Source: an uncultured Clostridia bacterium
GTDB lineage: Bacteria > Bacillota > Clostridia > Oscillospirales > Acutalibacteraceae
DNA length: 8,347 bases
Direction: 5' to 3'
NCBI GenBank assembly: GCA_947629295.1
Contig: CANRDH010000062.1
Span: 1 to 8,347 of the forward strand
In this document: positions 6,901 to 8,347 of the stretch, in pieces
Position numbering within the stretch: position 1 is the stretch's first letter
How the letters are laid out: each line of letters starts with the position of its first letter
Made by a program: the position numbers and the translations under genes
The notes under the pieces: generated by a model
What the model was told of the DNA's origin: nothing
Databases searched by the model: none
What the model saw: the letters and a program-made list of their open reading frames with translations, nothing else

Positions 6901-7809
6901 CATGACTCTGTTCCTGTTGCATACAGCGAGGCTGATGCTAAAGATTTGAAATACAGGCCGATGACGTTGTATTTCAAGTATGATACAAAGATCAACACTT
7001 ATGATACTGCTAAAAGCTATACCATAAAGGCAGGAGCATATTCGTTCGATGAAACTTGTATTAATACGGCGGCGGAGATTTCGGCAGGACGCAGCGGACC
7101 GTTCGTATATTCGGATGTAGGCTCGGGAATGTGGAAACCGCGTTTAGATTTGTTCAGCGACGCGGCTCGGGCATACTTTACGGATCCTGTGAATTACGGT
7201 GAGTATACAACTGAGCTTGACGGTGAAGTTGTGGATGCAACAGCTCTTGATGGTTGGGTAACCCAGGCGGGCGATAAGCTCACTATAACGGCCGGCGCTC
7301 ATGCTGCTAATAAGACAGTCAACCTGACTGTGAATGACGGTTCATTTGCTGAAAACAGATTGATGTCATACTTCAGTACAGGTAAGCTGTACTTCCGTTG
7401 GCAGGGCAACAAAGACCTTAAGGTTTATAATGATGTTACATTCACTGCTGATGAGGTATCAATGGCATTGTCAGGCAAGCTTGACGGAACTTCGTATTAT
7501 GGTATGCACTTCAAGATCGGAACTGAGGATGATGCCGATAAGATGGATATAATATTCCTTACTGATGTTCTCGTTGAGTACTACGACAGATACAGTGATT
7601 ATCACGAGTTTACGATTCGAGAGGGCGTATATGAAATCACACGTCCTGAAGGTCAGACGGATTATATCGCGGATCTCTTTGACGAGGAATACTGGACAAC
7701 GATGAAATATGTAACCATTAAGAACCGTTACGACAGCGGCGGCGGAGATATTAACGGAACCAACGGCTCCGGCGGAAGATTCCGTGATTGTATCTACACC
7801 AACGATTAA
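829..7809 (+). CDS. Giant PilX-like prepilin-anchored multidomain surface protein (2326 aa), putative adhesin
   Basis: Not a protein I can name. Residues 1-11 form a short basic leader ending SRRG. A hydrophobic helix (12-36) follows, then a polar helix with NSRQAYLNARSALEYA. This is the layout of PilX/GspK-type minor pilins, which often lack the usual Glu5, as here (G followed by IALPV). Cleavage after Gly11 by a prepilin peptidase is expected. Downstream, beta-rich modules alternate with helical ones. Residues 183-370 and about 1325-1420 resemble CBM26-type starch-binding modules (HIKQYPGQNW, YVYVW, WPG at 1362-1364). Residues 410-580, 925-1700 and 1885-2300 are further beta-rich segments. 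Residues 605-904 and 1725-1878 are FIVAR-like helical spacers. Linkers rich in Ser/Gly occur near 246-260, 906-916, 1280-1290 and 2303-2317. No sortase LPXTG motif or dockerin is seen. Typical PilX proteins are only about 150-250 aa. The start is supported by the ribosome binding site at 809-820. The gene stands alone, with a promoter upstream and a terminator 18 bases after its stop. A role as pilus-tip or surface adhesin, perhaps for polysaccharide, is inference. Confidence 0.9.
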   Translation: MLPQNLKSRRGIALPVAIAITSVLIILSASLISIAMTSISGTSSSVNSRQAYLNARSALEYALSYYSDEGCVEDLTTVNNEYMVMNDKEGGTTDNGASFVADGTAAEDYTTYVLANYIPSTGGEPILKLIAYSRATDAFGNKGKSIHIAGNYTLNKFTSKNRITLTDIDMDTAVTDVVPPGAINLHIKQYPGQNWTPFYYSWTYEDAAGLYKNLTDNCYGLETYYKSKKNLVSGSGKGPYLYYKESSETSSSETSSFTKSSQTIPAAFTLNHNHSFAPYPWNVASRGDPLDGPVTSFAASSGGWYDATYYTDDKYVNYFNIIITKKGKVLNGPNGEWYPETQTSEMFHLWYLFESDRNIYFEFLKPGLMYRSGWDWNGLDELSDRMLVYVNNRKTTVHFKIKGIGDTGEDANQAPTNAPVINSVNVDGVSIFDTSMFYSNYSNGNAGSLPTDIYNTRNLEQYWQSNFMSGNDGRSKRIDYFYGQDNVGQSKMMYEGCGWWVANIACGEDFDMTFTYYDKSGNPTTATVNVSPNTDDEAFVVVDPARTDGSSIISRLTERKACDYIDLDYKSYTTIKVKTSKFDTAVAPYLDYQSKKISTTAKRQLTEKIDEVRSSYLLDDYEEDSFNKFQDVLNRAVDLINDSDVKEDSVYLNMIDEIDKAVQDLKKHTKVVSREAYNEYEKLVNKCTSIVTAEQREDGEKLYDVTAFSVFIGPSGEYVKAKALIDSGEILNKEGGSIYTTSMVYELKNALQAEYDILESHKLVKTEINNAIKEAENYLKSSSRYKPEYVDKLRDALESAKTASKNGPNQEKINQETEALKNAITEYLANPNIEINTKSLTNLISDAEKKLENKVNCTDDTYTNLQAVVNEANDLVIDFESTQDSIDKMYDKLLKAYNEYEVMKPGYGSSSGNSVSTDALLAENRIRVWVKGMLPGTVIRTYQRNESGGAVVADSPFEVTGFTMQLYKDDRIVGTYSVSNMSKINGQGLAYQDVTLNSFNKVSFAIVTNQNELGEVNPSTGRHEILSTKTFTFSSADITVTDMSDGNLVFDLSSLIMPESGSAEDYKAKVEKSMLCELFIAGTPNAVVEVTGADGEKADYNTIKEGPYLVARYVYNSNSKAQLRYYSIDNKEYLYTDSFDSQAGQYVVKVDETSKTDRSVLKINIPYNSTTIKGSDTAFVGVKVNGSDPVEAFYDGTQYVYTAPFNGEVDVQIYRQYGDDGKQVVETGHLKCTSAGEINVTYTTDNEIKAAYTNYKFVTISYRLISVKGIYPKYSSSSGSGSTIAFSSVGELNGIVSSTFADELLTAPKSTSAMVLKTKQFEYSVPAGKKIIWIDTDNSYLNKNTPYVYVWNRNDQPLNGNWPGTTPTRVEGSSCFYVLVNSDAYGCIISLNSGSRKIGGDPSNSNNIYIPTSNASYIIIDGDVLSSAGYTHGGSRYRTKVQSNPPTYTVSVPGIDVSSMDATDLRMPFVGGSKIRMVNQSYYDSYGTSVLTGGTQYLSDGDFKSENSAGWIVSSNLFGGTGGNQSSMNRVGDTSMSLIYDWYERKIPVDQSDEYTFQVKSVKYVSSKVPAGKKWYDDGYVTDTVYAQQVQDVYGNVWLVLKSDAVQSNTLTDMNLYTVDPEVVQVEDDQAIYFKKTSTLVSVEISTSGVGGGANYVMTDDSERPTECLYAKIPAKTPFLTMTATYSDGTTKVFKTSLQGGDLLMFDASMNAGKGGWDNYVPPSVELERALYSAQALYYGKVLAKSYNADGNPHNYGNAGSYWFPEGMDEHIVKRYFTDGQINSSGRNADINEVNRWLNAYTNLYVAMANARAYIPGRNYPEYKRNGSPNIFDSGSIAALQSKLDQAVELYKNRYANITEIESMAEDIIAAIDNIEISTEDKVPIIFYDTTRLYQKGASFSIRYSTTPEGAQITSDLQYTNTEGFPIIFIQPDSSEEAIYKVEFIIHKPNGEDEVCKMKDQVDLVDGAWVFVHQPADPPDRELDTSYWVKNTSTDYRQISRTEFTQGSSGEVCAYDMIALRASVHDSVPVAYSEADAKDLKYRPMTLYFKYDTKINTYDTAKSYTIKAGAYSFDETCINTAAEISAGRSGPFVYSDVGSGMWKPRLDLFSDAARAYFTDPVNYGEYTTELDGEVVDATALDGWVTQAGDKLTITAGAHAANKTVNLTVNDGSFAENRLMSYFSTGKLYFRWQGNKDLKVYNDVTFTADEVSMALSGKLDGTSYYGMHFKIGTEDDADKMDIIFLTDVLVEYYDRYSDYHEFTIREGVYEITRPEGQTDYIADLFDEEYWTTMKYVTIKNRYDSGGGDINGTNGSGGRFRDCIYTND
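1381..1929 (+). other. CBM26-like beta module 1 (about residues 185-367)
   Basis: The start LHIKQYPGQNWTPFYYSW has the aromatic-rich first strands typical of CBM25/26 starch-binding modules, where a tryptophan and tyrosines form the glucan-binding face. The later part, GWYDATYYT then NYFNIIITKKGK then QTSEM, matches the usual second half (a WYxY strand, a nnIIFnn strand and a QT motif). Between them lies an unusually long insert of roughly 100 residues containing the Ser/Thr linker with the tandem duplication. Assignment is by motif recognition only. Confidence 0.45.
1564..1593 (+). repeat. Two-copy 15-bp tandem duplication in Ser/Thr linker
   Basis: The unit TCGAGTGAGACATCA occurs at 1564-1578 and again, identical, at 1579-1593. 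It encodes SSETS twice (residues 246-255) inside a Ser/Thr-rich linker. The unit is a multiple of three, so gain or loss of copies keeps the frame. Exact identity suggests a recent slippage duplication. Confidence 0.9.
2641..3540 (+). other. FIVAR-like helical spacer region 1 (residues 605-904)
   Basis: About 300 mostly helical, charged residues with repeated cores: DSFNKFQDVLNRAVDLINDS, EYVDKLRDALESAKTASKN and DTYTNLQAVVNEANDLV. Each is followed by a short helix of the type INQETEALKNAITEYL. This two-helix pattern (x-LxxALxxAxxL, then a second helix ending in AxxxL) is characteristic of FIVAR repeats found in large Gram-positive surface proteins, where they act as spacers. A shorter non-repeat insert sits near residues 690-750. 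Confidence 0.6.
4801..5094 (+). other. CBM26-like module 2 with WPG motif (about residues 1325-1422)
   Basis: The segment reads VPAGKKIIWIDT, then TPYVYVWNRNDQ, then NGNWPG (Trp1362-Pro-Gly1364). It continues with CFYVLVNSDAYGCIISLNSG and NNIYIP. The order hydrophobic strand, YVYVW strand, WPG turn, FYxL strand and NSG turn is the pattern of CBM26-type starch-binding modules. The VPAGKK opening recurs at residues 1569-1574, hinting at a related unit there. Ligand binding cannot be concluded from sequence alone. Confidence 0.55.
6001..6462 (+). other. Helical spacer region 2, FIVAR-like (residues 1725-1878)
   Basis: A second helical block begins VELERALYSAQALYYGKVLA. It continues through an EVNRWLNAYTNLYVAMANA helix and ends with SIAALQSKLDQAVELYKNRY and IESMAEDIIAAIDNIEI (about 1836-1877). 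This is again the FIVAR-type helix pair. It separates the central beta modules from the C-terminal beta-rich part. Confidence 0.5.
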
Positions 7810-7827
7810 CAGACCAATAATAACGAT

Positions 7828-7860
7828 AAAACCCGACAGACATCGTGCTGTCGGGTTTTT
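7828..7860. terminator. Intrinsic terminator, probably bidirectional
   Basis: A 9-bp GC-rich stem ACCCGACAG (7831-7839) / CTGTCGGGT (7848-7856) with an 8-nt loop is followed by a T run to 7860. The flanking AAA (7828-7830) pairs with TTT (7857-7859) and extends the stem. It lies 18 nt after the stop of the giant gene. On the minus strand it is followed by a shorter T run and lies 10 nt after the stop of the convergent gene, so it likely ends both transcripts. Confidence 0.9.
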
Positions 7861-7870
7861 ATAGGTATTC

Positions 7871-8179
7871 TCATAATTTGCCGAGCAAAAGGTTCTGAAC
7901 TATATCGTCAGGGTTTCCCGAATACCCCGTGTAACAGGGAATACCCTCATCATCAAGCAGCTTGCCTGTCTGCTCGCTGACTCTGCCGCATATAAGCCCG
8001 TCAACTTCAAACATACAAAGCATACCTATAACCAATTCTGCGTCGCCGTTCATTGCGGCAAGAATTTCCGAATGACTGATTTCGCCGTTTTCAATCTCAT
8101 ATATCTTGAAATGTCCGGCAGTTTCAAAATCCTCATTAATTAAATCTGCTTTTTTGTTGTAAGCCGCCGCTATTTTCAT
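7871..8179 (-). CDS. Small NifX/NifB-type protein (dinitrogenase iron-molybdenum cofactor family), divergent
   Basis: A 102-aa protein matching the single-domain NifX/NifB-C family along its whole length. It opens MKIAAAY, continues with HFKIYEIENGEI (23-34) and DGLICG (60-65), and ends GIPCYTGYSGNPDD (79-92) and LLLGKL. Family members bind iron-sulfur or Fe-Mo cofactor precursors in nitrogen fixers. Many anaerobes carry small paralogues of unknown role outside nif clusters. Here the conserved HFG near the N-terminus reads DFE (17-19), and the usual glycine-rich GGIG after the IC motif reads GRVS (65-68), so cofactor binding may be altered or lost. I chose the start at 8179 because it begins at the family's usual MKIA. 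It also follows a G-rich run (GGGGGG, minus strand) and lies 20-odd bases after the predicted transcription start. The upstream ATG at 8221 would lie ahead of the promoter -10. No nif genes are nearby. Confidence 0.85.
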   Translation of the reverse strand: MKIAAAYNKKADLINEDFETAGHFKIYEIENGEISHSEILAAMNGDAELVIGMLCMFEVDGLICGRVSEQTGKLLDDEGIPCYTGYSGNPDDIVQNLLLGKL

Positions 8180-8206
8180 AAAATCCCCCCAAAAAATAAT
8201 ATAACT

Positions 8207-8235
8207 AATATAACACCCCAAATATCGCTTGTCAA
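8207..8235 (-). promoter_or_regulatory. sigma-A promoter of the NifX-like gene
   Basis: On the minus strand, a perfect -35 TTGACA (8230-8235) is followed by 17 bp and the -10 TATATT (8207-8212). The transcription start would fall near 8200, giving a leader of about 20 nt to the ATG at 8179. This supports the shorter start codon. Confidence 0.8.
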
Positions 8236-8310
8236 TATTTGCCCTGAATTACTTAAAAAACTGTTCTAAATAATTTAAGTACGCATATTATGTATTACAT
8301 GGGCAAAATA
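8236..8310. repeat. Nested inverted repeats upstream of the NifX-like promoter
   Basis: The outer pair is TTTGCCC (8238-8244) and GGGCAAA (8301-8307). The inner pair is ACTTAAA (8251-8257) and TTTAAGT (8274-8280). Both are perfect over 7 bp, but the spacers between outer and inner arms are unequal (6 versus 20 nt). The cluster sits directly upstream of the -35, where an activator or repressor could bind, or it may be chance in AT-rich DNA. The rest, to 8347, shows no gene. Confidence 0.3.
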
Positions 8311-8347
8311 ACGGTTTGAAATTTCTGCCGGGAAAAATAAAAAAATT

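Noticed and set aside
8180..8221. Longer N-terminus (14 more residues) for the NifX-like protein from the ATG at 8221
   Set aside because: That ATG lies upstream of the predicted -10 at 8207-8212, and the added residues are not part of the family, which begins at MKIA.
1..8347. CRISPR array, insertion sequence or prophage attachment site
   Set aside because: No regularly spaced repeats, transposase frames, terminal inverted repeats or duplicated tRNA 3' end were seen. The tRNA 3' end is outside the window.

Overview
The window looks like a piece of a gut or rumen Clostridia genome (Bacillota, probably Oscillospiraceae or a Ruminococcus relative). Base composition is moderately AT-rich, with AT-rich spacers. 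Promoters are sigma-A type, ribosome binding sites are purine-rich, and a tRNA-Gly has typical Firmicutes sequence. The surface protein architecture also fits: a prepilin-like anchor joined to starch-binding-like and helical spacer modules. The assignment is inferred from sequence style, not from a database match.

Layout: (1) 1-50 is the 5' part of a tRNA-Gly(TCC) gene on the minus strand, cut by the window edge, with its own promoter at 69-97. (2) 98-494 is AT-rich and holds no convincing gene, only a palindrome flanked by direct repeats. (3) A good promoter with an extended -10 at 495-524 would give a leader of about 300 nt. Its 3' part (692-800) has several complementary segments that can form a closed multi-helix or pseudoknotted structure just before the ribosome binding site. 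(4) 829-7809 is one giant gene (2326 aa). It begins with a PilX/GspK-like class III prepilin signal. A very long extracellular chain follows, made of beta-rich modules, some resembling CBM26-type starch-binding modules, separated by helical FIVAR-like spacers. (5) A bidirectional hairpin terminator (7828-7860) sits between this gene and a convergent small gene. (6) 7871-8179 (minus) encodes a small, degenerate NifX/NifB-type protein (dinitrogenase iron-molybdenum cofactor family) with a clear promoter at 8207-8235.

The giant gene appears monocistronic, with its own promoter, leader and terminator, and no pilus assembly genes lie next to it. The most interesting reading, which is inference, is a giant minor pilin-like adhesin displayed by a type IV pilus or type II-like machine encoded elsewhere, possibly aimed at polysaccharide, with expression gated by a structured leader RNA. 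The convergent NifX-like gene looks functionally unrelated.
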